From positions 4,007,001 to 4,071,000 of the forward strand of contig NC_067296.1 in the NCBI RefSeq assembly GCF_020740795.1: DNA of 64,000 bases. The letters are read 5' to 3'. The notes beneath the pieces were generated by a model, which was given only the letters and a program-made list of their open reading frames with translations, was not told where the DNA came from and ran no database searches. A program made the position numbers and the translations under genes. The stretch is from Apus apus (lineage: Eukaryota; Chordata; Aves; Apodiformes; Apodidae). Positions 40,101 through 50,870 of the stretch are shown here, piece by piece. Position 1 is the first letter of the stretch. Each line of letters begins with the position of its first letter.

Positions 40101-43100
40101 GCTCTTGCTCAGGTCGGAGATGGTGTGGCCATCCAGGCGGTACTCGGTCACGTTGGGCAGGGAGGGCGCTGGTTTGCTGGGGGTTTCCCTCACGGGGCTG
40201 TTGCTGCTACTGCTGCTGCCAGCGGAGGGCTCCTCAGGCAGGTCAAACTGGGTCAGGTCACACCACCCGTCTGGGTCCTGCACACGAGGGAAACCATCAG
40301 AAGCAGCCCAGGGAGGAAAGCTGAGCAGCTATCAACCGGTGCAGAGGCAGAGACGAACTAGGAGGTGAAATAACTGTGTGTGTCTGCGAGGCTGCATCAC
40401 CTTGTGTAAGGAGCCTGGCTAGAGGAGAGAGCTCAAGGCCTCCTCCTCTCCACTGCCAGCACAGCAAGAGCCCCAGCAGGGAACTGACCCAGCTGAAAGC
40501 TGCTGCTTGTGCACAGGGCACATTTTCCTGTTTACGCAAGGCTGGTTTCCCAGTTGGGTTCACAGCACAGCTGCACAAACAGCTGCAGCCCCACACAGAG
40601 GGGACAAAAACAGCAGCTGGGGACAGGTCTGGGGACAGTGGCTGAATGAAGCGACTGTCACCCAACACCAACCCACTGTCTTGGGCACATCACTACAGCT
40701 GGCCAGACTAAAAATAACCAGACCTGTTCAAAGATCAGCTGCTTGGCAGCTCAACCCCACCAGTACCCCAAGTCCCATACAAGCAGACCCCTAAGGACCC
40801 ACAGATGGGCTGTTAAGCCTTGGGCACAGACTCCCTGTCTTCCTATACACATGCAACATGGATCCTTCACGGATAACCAGCTCATAAACTCCTCAGGCAG
40901 GCTGGGAACTGTAGGGACCTTTCCCTCTGATGGCAGCTGAGTGCTCTGCTGATCCTCTGCAGCCTCCTGCCCAGTTACTTGTCACCCTGGGAACCTAAAC
41001 GTTGCTTGACTGGCCCAAAATTACTTATCTCAGTGAAGCCACCTCCACTGACACACTCACTGTGAAGGGGTCTGTCCTGCATACTACAAGTGGGCCTGGC
41101 CCACTCCCAGTCCTATCCCAAAACAGGAGGGAAAGGAAAGCCCAGGAGCATGGACATGAATTGTTATGAAAGGAAGGCTTGAGATCAGGTCTGCCAGCCC
41201 ATGCAGAATCCACACACAAGGACACCCACCTACAGGAATCTGCAAGTCTAGAACAACCCTGGAGAGCCGAAAAGGCCTAATCCAGCCCTAGGAAAAGAGA
41301 TGGTGGGAAGCCACAAGCTAATGACAGGACTCAGCCCTCCTCAGGGTGCCCATGGTGATGAGCAAGGGGAACCAGCAAGTCCACTCAAGGGAAAAAGATG
41401 TGGACCAGTCTCCCTACATGAGCCAGAGGACTAAGGGTCTATTACTTACCGATTCAATCATCTCCAGAGCTTCATTGAAGGCTGGCACGGATGTTGGGTA
41501 CAAGTAGTTGGTAGCTTCAACAACCCATTTGTAGGGTGATGTGATAAAGGAAGAAGCATCCTCAGGCACAGCATCCTCTGGGGTCCCCTCAGCATTTTGC
41601 TCCACCAGCTCAGCAGCTGGCAGCTCTGAAGGGAGCTCCTGCACTCCTGTCACCTCCTCATCACTGACATCCTCTTCCTTAATTTCAGAGGTATCGACTG
41701 GGCCATTTGGCAGGGTGTTCTGTGTGTAAACAAGAAGTCCAGTCATTAGGAGAAACCCAGGGAATAATGTCAAGTCCTGGGGACAATAAGCAAGTGTCCC
41801 TGGATACGCTCAGCTCTGCCTGCTCTCCTACCTGACGCTCAGTTTGACATCCCCCTTCTCCCTCACAGCTCTGTCCCACACACCACAAGCTGGAGACCAT
41901 GCAACATAATAAGCACAGGACTGTTTAACCAAAGATTTCACTTTACAGTATCCCAAGAGAAAGCTGAAGGAAGGCTGAGCAGGTAGCCCTAATTCTGCAT
42001 TTCCTACTTTCCAAGAGCCCACATTTGAAAACTACATGCTTTCTTCATTTAAAAAAATAAATAATAAGTGGGTGTACTTCCCCTGCTCCCTTTTTTAGAG
42101 GAAAGAAGGGAAAAAACCTCTTCACCACACACACACTGTCTGGAGCAGCCTCCTTCTCCCAACAGCAACAGCACAATGGAGCCAAAAAAGAAATCTTCAG
42201 TCTCCAAGACTAACTTGATGCTGGGATTGGCAAGATAACAGCACTAGCAGACTGCTGTTCTTTGCCCAGATAACAGGCTCAGGCACACATGACACCTCTA
42301 GCTCCTGGAGGGAGATATCTCCCAGGAGTCAGTATCTTGAAGAAGGCTGGGGGAAGGCACAGACTATCTACGTGGACACCAGGCTGTGGCAAAGGCTGCA
42401 GAAGAGGCAGCAGAAGGGTGGATGATCAGCTCTGATATGCATTAGCAGAGCAGGGGACTGACCCAGCTGCCTGCTGCAAACATGCAAGTGCAGTACCTGG
42501 CTCTCAACTCCCGTCTGACTTTGGCTCTCCTTGTCATCCACCTCCACAAGCAAGTAGAGTGACTTGGACTCCTTAGTTTCATTGAGGAAGCCTCCTGTGT
42601 CCACCTTGCGTTTGATGGTCGAGTTCCAGTGATTCTTCACAGCATTGTCAGTCCTGCAGAGAAAGCAGGAAACAGAGATGACCATTTACAGCAGCTTTAA
42701 AGCACAGCTAACAGCTCCTACGTGCTCTCCAGCCTCATCCTGCGAGTCCAACACATGGATCTCCATGGTCACCCAGCTGTGAAGCAAAGAGGTCCTACCT
42801 CCCAGGCAGCAGCTTGGCAATCTCCGCCCAACGATTCCCCAGGACCTTGTGGGCCTCAAAAATGATCCGATCCTCCTCCTCTGTCCACGAGGACTTCTTC
42901 ACCTCAGGGTTCAGATGGTTGTGCCAGCGCTCCCGGCACTGCTTCCCTAAGCGTCCTTTCAGGTGCTTGGCTATCAGGGTCCATTGTTTGGTGCCATATT
43001 TTTTAACCAGTTCAATTACCTTTGAAGAGAGTGGGAGGGAAATAAGGAAACAGAATAAAGGAGGGGAAGGTCAACACAGTCTTCTTCAGGCTTTGCTCTT

Positions 43101-46100
43101 CACTTCTCTTGGGACCAGGTGTGGGCAGACAGAGAGAGGCCCCTTAGAACAAGTCAGTTGGAGGGACCCAGCACTGACAACCTGGTGTGTCAGCACTTGT
43201 GAGAGCAACAGTTCAGCCCAATGTCTGAAAGAGGCTGTTTCCATGCAGACATTTTGCCACATGGCACCTGTGAATGCAGATAACTACTCACAGAAGGTGT
43301 GGTGGAGACAGGCAGTTGCACCAGGGGCAGAGATGCCCAGATTTAGAATGTCCATTTCTGAGCATGTCCCACATGCTCCAAGGCTCCTCTGCCCTCCCTC
43401 CCCCTGAAGACCCGGCCAAATGACAACAGTCCCCACCAGCTCTGCACTGGTCTGCCTGCTGGGACAGAGGCACAGCCTCTCTCTAACAGTGTGATACACC
43501 AAGGACATGCCAGGGCTGCAGCTCCATGCCCCACAGGACACACAGTGCGAGCTCCAAAGCATAAATGAGCCATATTCACTTCAGAGCCCTCCAGTTTGCC
43601 ACTTCCCCTTCCCCCAGGACTTTGTCACTTCTGCCTGAGGCTCAGTGGAAATGCTTCTGGCAGGAAATCTGTTGAGTGCCTGCAGTATGTCCATGGCAGT
43701 CAGGTTGAAACAGCTTGTAATGTTCAGCCCACCTAAACCTTAGAGAAGAGACTGAAGGGCTCATCCTGGCCACACTGAAAAGTGTGGGTGATGCTCACAG
43801 TGATCTTGGCCCATAACAAATGTCCCTACTGCAGACTTGACTAGTAAGTGCAGAAAAACAGACAAAAGACACTAAACTGAGGCACAGGCCAAGGAACTGG
43901 AATGCTTGCAGGCAACAGCAATGTGTGGTGTCAGGAGGAGAGAGCTGGAGCCCAGCCTGGCCAGGATGGCAGTGGGCATGACTGGGTAGGCTGCCAGTCA
44001 GGACATGCAAAGGGAAAGGGAGAGCAGGCAGTGCTTGCTCTGCTCTAAGGAGGTGGAATGACAAGATAAGCTTCCTTGACATAATGCACAGATGGGAGCA
44101 ACAGCCTGGAAAGGGACCAAACGGGAAAGAAACAGGGGGACAGAAGTTTCACAGAAAAACTCAAAAACTAAGTTTTGCAGCAGAAAACATTGGTAAAAGT
44201 TGGAATGAACTCCACGTTTTCTTAAACGTATCAAGATTATGAACTTGAGCTGGCTCCTGTCAGGTCACTCTGGAATCAGCAGAGAAACAGGCTCACAGAA
44301 GCTGTGTTTCACCTAGCCAGTCTCAGTCATCCCCTTCAGGCTCTCTGCTGTGGCACAGGAAATGCCAGTCTTATTTTCTCAGGACCAACATGGCCAGGTC
44401 AGGTGCAAGCACTGCCAGCAGGCAGATGAATTCACTCCCTTTTCTGCTCTCTCCCTTGGCAGCCTGCTGTAGCAGTACTGTGTGAAAGGAAGAAGGTGTT
44501 TAGCTAAAGAGGCCAAGACCTTCTTCTGCTCATCACAACCACATCTGCACTAGGCTGCTCAGAACAGCTCAGAGTGCTGCTCTCGCAGGTATTCACCATT
44601 GGAAAATGTTACTCACAGCTTACAAGAAAAGACCTGAGGATCTGACACTCTGCAGTCACAGACCAACACTCAGATTCTCTCAGCCTTGACTCACCTTTTG
44701 GTCCTCCTCTTTGGTCCATGGGCCTTTAACCAAGTCTGGATTCAACACCCTCAGCCAGCGGTACTGACACTGCTGATCACTGCGGTTCTGGGAACAGGAA
44801 CAAGAGCAGCCAGGGGTTAGTCTGGGGGCTCCCAGAGCCCCTGCAGCAACAGCAGCCCCCACATACACACAAGATGCCCCTCAGAAAACCTGCAGAAGCA
44901 CATGGAGAATGCAGACTGACTAGGGCACTGGGCACACACACAAGAACCTCAGTTCCAACAGACTTGCCCCTGGAAGTCCTCTATACAAGAAGGATGTCTC
45001 CTGCCCTGAAGGAGCAGAGTTTCCCAGCCTAGAGCTGCAGCCAGGGAACAAAGTCCCACTGTGCAAAGTGCTGCACAGACACGGAGAACCAGCGCAATGA
45101 GCACAAGAAGCAACATGCAAACACTATGATTCCCAGCTGGGCAAGGGTCACTTACAGGAAAGTGACTGGCCAGGAACTTCCAGTCATTCTGCCCGTAATG
45201 TCTTACTAACATCTTCAGCTGCTCATCCTGCAAAGAACAAAGACATCCACTTTCACATACACTGAGGCAACACACGCCACAGGCACCCATGGGCCGATAG
45301 CATCAAGAGAAGCTAGATGTTTTGAGCTGTCAAGGTGGTGGTTGGGGTTTTTTTGCATTCTGCATTCAAGGGAGGAAGGCAGTTTGTGCCATCTTCCAGC
45401 AGCACTCCTGTTCCAAGTGGCCTCCACATCCTGGCTGGTCCCAGGCTCTCTACCAGGGCAAGCTTCTACAGTGAGTAGAAAACAAGAGCTCAGCTGCTGT
45501 TGTCACACTCAGGCCTGACTCAGCTCTGTGTGTGTGTGCTCTGGTTGGGCAAAGAGAGGCATAAAATAACTCCCTGCCCAACGTGGGGGAAACAGGACAA
45601 CTTGTAGCTTTCACACAGAACAAAGATGGAGGAACTAGCAGGAGGGGAGAGAATATCCCAACTATTTTCTGGCTCTCAGACAGGATGACTAAGCCATGAT
45701 CCCATCAGTCTCAATACTCCATATTTTTCCTAGAGAAAAAGGAGGGCATTTCCACGTGCAATTCCACTTGCTGGAGGCCTCAGCCATCTTCTGGAACCTC
45801 TCTTTGCTCACGAGAGATCTGTAGACAGCAGATGCCTCACTCAGGTCCCAGATCCTAAAGCAATGGGGGCTCTTCCTCTCCAGGCTACACTTCAAACTCC
45901 CCTGAACCTCCTAGGTTCATTAAGGCCTCAGCTCTCTCCAGTAAAACAGACACATGGTCTTCTCCAGCAGCAAGACAGCAGGAGGTGGTGTCACAGCCAA
46001 CAGGTGAGCACTGGGGTGGAGGAACACAAGCCCTAGATGCCCTGGCAGAGTCTTAACCCAGACACCTCCCCTGAGCAAGCACCAGGCTCTCACTCACCTC

Positions 46101-46809
46101 TTCTTGTGTCCACTTGACTTTGCACCTGCCATCCCGCTGCTCCGGCACATCCGAGTCCGTGTCCTGGCAATGCAGGTCATCCTGGTCCTCGCTAGAAATC
46201 CAGAAGCAAAGATGATCATTTATACCTCTGCAGTAAAAACGCAGCAGAGAGGGAGCAACTTTCACGGCGCAGAGCTCCAGACCTGCTCCCCACCAGCACC
46301 GAGCTCACAATCACTCGAGCCACCCCAGGTCTAAAGAGGTCCCTGGATTTGGGCTCCTGGGCTGTGCCAGGAATTTCTGCGCTGCCGAGAGCAGGGCAGG
46401 GAGCATTTCTCTCCATTTCTGCTCCCTCCTGTCCCTCCGGGAGGACTGGCACCATTTCCCCTCCTCACAGCCCTCACTCCCGGATTGCTGGAGTACAGGG
46501 CAGGGACGCGAGGAGCAGCCAGCGCCGGCAGAGCGGCACATCACCCCCCTGCTCCTCCAGCAGCCCGAGCCGTGCCCTCGGGCCCCGCTCCCGGCCGCAG
46601 CCCTGCAACCCGCCGAACGGGGGGTGCGGGGCGGCGGCACTGCCCGGAACCGGAGAGCGGGAACGGGCGGCCGAGAGGGAGCGGCGCGGCGGAGAGGAGC
46701 CCCGAGGGCTCGGCAAGCGCGGGGCTGGCGGCGGAGCCCCCCCGTGGCGAAGGGCCCGCGCCCCCGGCCCGCCCCGGCCCGGCGCTCACCCGCGGCCCCG
46801 TCGCGCCAT
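34118..46809 (-). CDS. MYBL2: MYBL2 (B-Myb) transcription factor, 14 coding exons, 686 aa
   Basis: Sequence-specific nuclear transcription factor that joins the MuvB complex to activate late cell-cycle genes (family knowledge). Coding exons, 5' to 3' on the minus strand: 46809-46790, 46191-46098, 45227-45156, 44787-44695, 43019-42799, 42653-42497, 41719-41450, 40277-39891, 39306-39167, 38516-38417, 37411-37298, 36736-36620, 36396-36250, 34246-34118. All introns are GT/AG and phase is kept throughout; the total is 2061 nt. Three Myb repeats cover about residues 30-186, with the usual tryptophans (for example [44 protein letters not shown]). The transactivation/regulatory part includes [13 protein letters not shown] and [13 protein letters not shown], followed by SP/TP-rich cyclin-CDK-type sites ([21 protein letters not shown]). 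The last exon carries the conserved MQEKARQFL helix and a [10 protein letters not shown] end, the MuvB-binding part in human B-Myb. Human B-Myb is about 700 aa. The start is the first ATG in the CpG island, in the context GCCATGG. Confidence 0.97.
34369..34517 (-). mobile_element. CR1 LINE, short 3' fragment in MYBL2 intron 13
   Basis: AATCATAGGATGGTTTGGG, then TTGGAAGGGACCC, ending at GGGATGGGGCAGCCACAA. About 150 bp, sense to MYBL2, 120 bp from its last coding exon. Confidence 0.93.
37974..38357 (-). mobile_element. CR1 LINE, 3' fragment in MYBL2 intron 10
   Basis: ATAGAATTATAGAACATG, then GGAAGGGACCTTTGAAG, GGGGCCTCCACAACTTCC, a GTAAAGAACTTCTTCC block and CTTCTCCAGGCTGAACA. Sits between coding exons 10 (38417-38516) and 11 (37298-37411), sense to the gene. 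Confidence 0.93.
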
Positions 46810-46836
46810 GGCAGGAGGGCCCGGGCGGCGCCGCCG

Positions 46837-46856
46837 CTTTCCTATCTCGCGCCAAC
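46837..46856 (-). promoter_or_regulatory. E2F-type cell-cycle element in the MYBL2 promoter
   Basis: On the minus strand, 28 bases upstream of the MYBL2 ATG, lies TTGGCGCGAGATAGGAAAG. The first eight bases (46848-46855) form an E2F-like site. From memory, the mammalian B-myb promoter has a nearly identical E2F site followed by the same AGATAGGAAA block, where repression in G0 is mapped. So this site probably controls cell-cycle timing of MYBL2, with the start of transcription close by. The motif is seen directly; its function is inferred by similarity. Confidence 0.75.
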
Positions 46857-46885
46857 CGCGGCCCCCGCCCGCGCGGGGCCGGCCC

Positions 46886-46895
46886 GCGCATGCGC
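46886..46895. promoter_or_regulatory. NRF1 palindrome in the MYBL2 CpG-island promoter
   Basis: GCGCATGCGC is a perfect NRF1 consensus palindrome, 77 bases upstream of the MYBL2 ATG and 30 bases beyond the E2F element. The surrounding sequence (about 46560-46980) is very GC- and CpG-rich, as in a TATA-less housekeeping-type promoter. Binding is inferred from the motif alone. Confidence 0.6.
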
Positions 46896-46974
46896 GCTGC
46901 GCCCTCCCGCCCGCACAAAGAGGCGCGCGCGGGAGGGAGCCCGGCCGCTCCGCCCCCGGCCCGGCCTGAGGGGG

Positions 46975-47400
46975 CACGGGCATCCCCCCCCCGGGACCCC
47001 CTGACTGACAGCCCCCCCGAACCCTCGGCATCCCCCCCGGGACCCCCTGACTGACAGCCCCCTCGAACCCTCGGCATCCCCCCCGGGACATCCTGACAGC
47101 CCCCCCCGGACCCCCGGCATCCCCCCCGGACCCCCGGCATCCCCCCCGGACCTCCTGACAGCCCCCCCAGGGACCCCCCGACATCCCCCCCCCGATACTT
47201 CCCAACATCCCCCCTCCCAGAGACCTCCCAACATCCCCCCTAGACCCCCCAACATCCCCTCCAGGACCCTCTGGCATCCTCCCTCAGACCCTCTGGCACA
47301 CCACCCCGCCTCCCCCCCCCCCCCCCCAAGATCTTCCCCCCCCCCGAGATCTCCCCCAGGACCCCCCGACATCTCCCCCGACATCTCCCCCGACACCCCC
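46975..47400. repeat. C-rich tandem array upstream of MYBL2
   Basis: Degenerate minisatellite beginning about 170 bases beyond the MYBL2 start codon. Units of 46-48 bp start CATCCCCCCC at 46981, 47029 and 47075, then shrink to about 20 bp (GGCATCCCCCCCGGACCCCC). It ends in pure C runs: 16 C at 47312-47327 and 10 C at 47336-47345. On the MYBL2 sense strand it is G-rich with many runs of four or more G, so G-quadruplex formation is plausible. Long minus-strand open frames here follow from the lack of stop codons in this composition and are not genes. Confidence 0.85.
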
Positions 47401-49211
47401 CGACCAGCACCGCAGTGGGCAGCTCTGAATGCAGGGCAGGAGGATATAACCACAGACACACACACCCCCTGTAGGACTCACTGCAGCCCCCCACCAGGAA
47501 GGCAGCTCAGGGCAGTTTTGGGGTGTCCCGAGCACACCCGTGGTCAGCTCGCAGAAGGGGTTCCCTTCTGTCACCACACCGCTGCGGGCACCTGCTGCCA
47601 CAGCTGCCCGCGCGACACCGCGCCCCCGGCAGCCGCCTGCCACGCAAACGGGTGAAAAATCGAAGGCAAATTAAAGCCAACCACCTTGCCCAAGCTGCCT
47701 GCGCGGCACCTCTCGCTCCAGGGGTGCGTTATGGGATCCTGGGGTGCAGGCAGAGATCTGGGGCTGCCTGGGAGAGAGAGAGGAAAGAGGCGGTCAGCGT
47801 GGGAAAGCTCAGCTCTTCCCGGCAGCGGCACCGACACAGCGGGGAGAAAAGGTGGCAGGAGGAGCAGCTGCCCTGGCGACAACTGCCCCCAACACCTTGT
47901 CACACGTGTCTGGGGTGCGGGTATCTGCACGATGCCAGGAGACACACACACACACACACACACCTGCTCGTGTCCCCACCGCAGCTGTCATCTCCATGCT
48001 CAGCCCCTGCATGTGGATGCTCCCAGCCAGCGTTGCAGAGCAGCCACCACAACACTGGAAAGATATGTCACCTTGCTGGGGACTCTCCCTGAGTGCTGCT
48101 TCCATGTGTCCTCCTGCAGCAGAGGAGCTTGGCTCCTGTGAACCACAGGCCAGCCCTCGCAGGACTCAGTTTACCTCTACCAGTTGGCCTTCACTGCCCC
48201 TGTCCTTAAAAGGAAGTAAACAAAGACCCCTCCCTCTCCCAAACTAGCTCAATTAGGAAATTAGCCTGTTAATGAATGACCAGAACTATAAAACTGCTAT
48301 AAGCAGAACTAGCAAAAAAGGGATCAAGATCTCTAAGGGGGTCTCTACAGAAACTGCAGTAAGTAGTGCTTTTTAGTCTGTCCTCTTAGCATGTGCTTTT
48401 TAGATTTATCACATGACTTTACTTACATTAAGTCATCTTTAAGGAAAAAGGACTTTAATTGCCTTCTAGGCTGGCCATACAGCCTCCCTTTGCAGCCCTC
48501 AGGAGCTTTTTCTTTCTGCTTTTAATGTGTTCAGGGTAAAAACGGTTTCAGACCACAGTAGCTGCTTTCCCTAACTTGCTCTTCCCTCTGGGGGTGGCTG
48601 GTAGGCAGCTAGCTGCTAACTGAACTAGTGTGGAAAATCTGGGTGGAAGAGGAGCATGAAGGAAGCTCCTGCCCCTGGAGCAGAAGGCAGGGCCAGGAGG
48701 GCCTGTACATAAGGATTTCCCTCAGACCCCACAGATCTATGGGTGAGGGTTATCATGTGTGGGACTCAAGCTGAGATGAGAGCTGCTCCTCAACATCCCC
48801 CATCCTAACCAGATCCTGGCTTTAGTGCCTCTATCTAACCTCTAACTGGGGTTAATAGACTTCTGACTCAAGGAACAAGGATGAAGTGTCTTGTGCCTCC
48901 AGGAAAACCAGCTCCATCTTAGTACCACTAGCAGCTGGAGAGGCTTACCAAGACTCCACTACACCCAGCACAAAGAGTGCTGAGGCTTAATAAATACAAC
49001 TTTAGGGAGGTTCTATGATGACCTCCAAGATGGAAGGAGGCCTTGATGCAACTGTGTTGCTCTAGAAGACAATGACAGGCTGGATGGCCACCTACTTGTC
49101 CTGGATCCCACTCAGCTCCTTGCTTTTCTAGGACTGAGACAAGATTGTGCAGACAGCAGTCCTGCTACTCTTTAAGTTTGCAACTCATTAATGAACAGTA
49201 ATGATCAATAA
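47401..49211. other. Intergenic between the MYBL2 promoter and the decayed tract
   Basis: Contains the (AC)11 repeat and moderately GC-rich unique sequence. I see no gene: open frames at 47523-48250 overlap in several phases with no consistent coding bias. Confidence 0.5.
47942..47963. repeat. (AC)11 microsatellite
   Basis: Eleven uninterrupted AC dinucleotides, upstream of MYBL2. Confidence 0.95.
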
Positions 49212-50092
49212 CATGTTTATTCTAACAGGAACATCGTGGGCTCCATAAGCCTGACAGTGGTGGGATTCTGCACCATGCTGTCCACCAAGAGGCATGGTAC
49301 CAGCATCCTGACCATAAAGGAAATCCTGAAAAATGGGTTTGTAGCTGGGACCTCCAGCCATGCCCATTCTTCTCCTGTCCACACTTGCTACACAGACCCC
49401 AGCAGTGCCTCCAAACCAGACACCTGGGAGATTCTCATGGACTTGGAGAATGCAACAAAAGGCAGTTCCCTGTGTGTTGTCAAGCAGCCAGAGTCCCTCA
49501 GCAGCTCCATTAAGACAGACCTGCACAGCCTGACCCAGGGCATCTCTGATCTCAGTCTTGTTTGTTTCTGCAAGACTCACCACAACCAGGCCATCTTTGA
49601 CCTGTCTGGCCTCCCCTGTGAGCACCTCAGCAGAGCCACCTGCCTGATGGACCTGGCATCACAAAACACCTCAACACCATGCAAGACAGAAGCACCCCAA
49701 ACAGCTGGAGAGCCTGTTCTCCAAGAGCACTGAGCTCACCTGTGACCCCTCAAGCCTTGGGAAGACTCCAGCATCCAGATGGGAGATCTCAGCAATAAAA
49801 GCCTCTCTGGATACCAGCCTGTCCCTTGATGTGAGCAACTGAGGAGCTGAGGTTACTAGGATGCTCCAAACAGGACACAGCATCCCTGGAGACATCTGTA
49901 TTAATTCCTCTGGCTTGGCCTGGAGCCTTCAAGAGACTGACCCAGGGGTCTGGCACTGCTGAGACCCAGCTGAGTGATCCTGACCTTGTCCCAGTGTCTC
50001 TGCACCAGCTGCTGCCCTGGCTCCAGGCTGGAGCACGGTGGGCTGCGGGGTGCCAGCCTGAGGACAGCCACCCTGAAGATGATCCCAGATGA
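49212..50092 (+). pseudogene. Coding-like tract broken by frame changes, unidentified
   Basis: Three overlapping plus-strand frames take over from one another. Frame A is open 49212-49733 (includes TMLSTKRHGTSILTIKEIL and KPDTWEILMDLENATKGSS). Frame B is open 49648-49842 (ARQKHPKQLESLFSKSTEL, ASRWEISAIKASLDTSLSL). Frame C is open 49835-50092 (LRLLGCSKQDTASLETSVL, ETQLSDPDLVPVSLHQLLPW). Each has mixed, non-repetitive, protein-like composition and mostly C/G third positions, and the hand-over points touch. This suggests one former reading frame of about 280 codons with two small frame-changing mutations. No ATG-led single frame covers it. I do not recognise the family. Chance open frames in GC-rich DNA remain possible. 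Confidence 0.3.
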
Positions 50093-50376
50093 ATCCTCCT
50101 GCCCTGAGCCAGGGGCTGGCCTGCTGAAGGCACCGCATGCTTGGATCTCCCAGCCTGGGGTGAGTGAAGCGGCCTGGGGCTCTGCTGGGTGGGGAAAGCT
50201 CAGGCTGCTTGGGCAGCCTCCCCCAAGCGACCCTCTGGCTAAGCAGCAAGCCCTGCGGGCTCCCCCTTCTCCCCGCTCCTTCTCTTTTGTATGAATGCAA
50301 TCAAGATTTAAATGTCACTGCGCGGCTGCTCCCTGCTGCCCGCCCGGCCTGCGGCTGAGCTGGGGGGGGACGGGGG

Positions 50377-50435
50377 CCCCGGGGCCCGGCTCCAGCCGCC
50401 CCGGGGCCCGGCTCCAGCCGCCCCGGGGCCCGGCT
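50377..50435. repeat. 22-bp GC-rich tandem repeat, about 2.7 copies
   Basis: Two exact 22-bp units starting CCCCGGGGCCCGG at 50377 and 50399, then a partial third ending at 50435. It lies inside the orphan CpG island. Confidence 0.85.
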
Positions 50436-50547
50436 GCCGGTAAAGCCGCCGGGAGCAGCCGCCGCGGGAGCCCCAGGGCCCGCCCGCAGCTCCGGCTGAG
50501 GAAGGGCGAGCCTCGGCTTCAAGATGGCCGGGCCCTGCCGAGCCCCG

Positions 50548-50583
50548 CTCCCCGCCCCGGCCCCGCTCCCCGCCCCGGCCCCG
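50548..50583. repeat. 18-bp duplication in CpG island
   Basis: The CCCCGCTCCCCGCCCCGG block occurs twice in tandem. It is simple GC-rich sequence with no sign of function. Confidence 0.7.
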
Positions 50584-50870
50584 TTACCTGGCGGAGGAAG
50601 GCGGGAAGGTCTCGGCGACGGAGGGAAGCGGGAGGGCGGCTCTGGCCAAGGCCGGGCCATGGCGGCTGCTCCCGGGCTGCCGGGCCCCGCCGCTGCCCCC
50701 GGGGGCGCGGGCAGGGAAGCGGCGGGCGGGGATGGGGATCCCTCTTCTGGCACGCTGGGAGAAACACAGGCTGGGAGCGGCGGGACCGGGCCGGGCAGCG
50801 CAGAGAGCAGAGCAGCTCCCGGGCTGCAGCCCCTCCTTTCATCCGCTGTCCTCATCCTCACCCCGGCTGG

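Larger units (their letters stand above)
50290..50870. promoter_or_regulatory. Orphan CpG island
   Basis: Very GC- and CpG-rich block between IFT52 and MYBL2 that is neither gene's promoter. It includes CGCGG and CCGCC clusters, GC boxes, a 22-bp tandem repeat and an 18-bp duplication. Candidate starts are seen both ways: an AAGATGG at 50521 on plus, and on minus an ATG at 50660 followed by a GTAACG donor, which would bound an exon at 50588. No conserved protein can be read, so the transcript could be non-coding or a 5' exon of an unknown gene. Confidence 0.5.

Noticed and set aside
42814-43407. 197-codon plus-strand open frame
   Set aside because: Antisense shadow of MYBL2 coding exon 5 and its flanking intron.
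46541-47465. Minus-strand open frames of about 160-207 codons upstream of MYBL2
   Set aside because: G-rich minisatellite and CpG-island sequence lacks stop codons. The peptides are simple G/P/R repeats.
49188-49625. 145-codon minus-strand open frame
   Set aside because: Antisense of frame A of the broken plus-strand tract. The plus strand has the more coding-like codon pattern.
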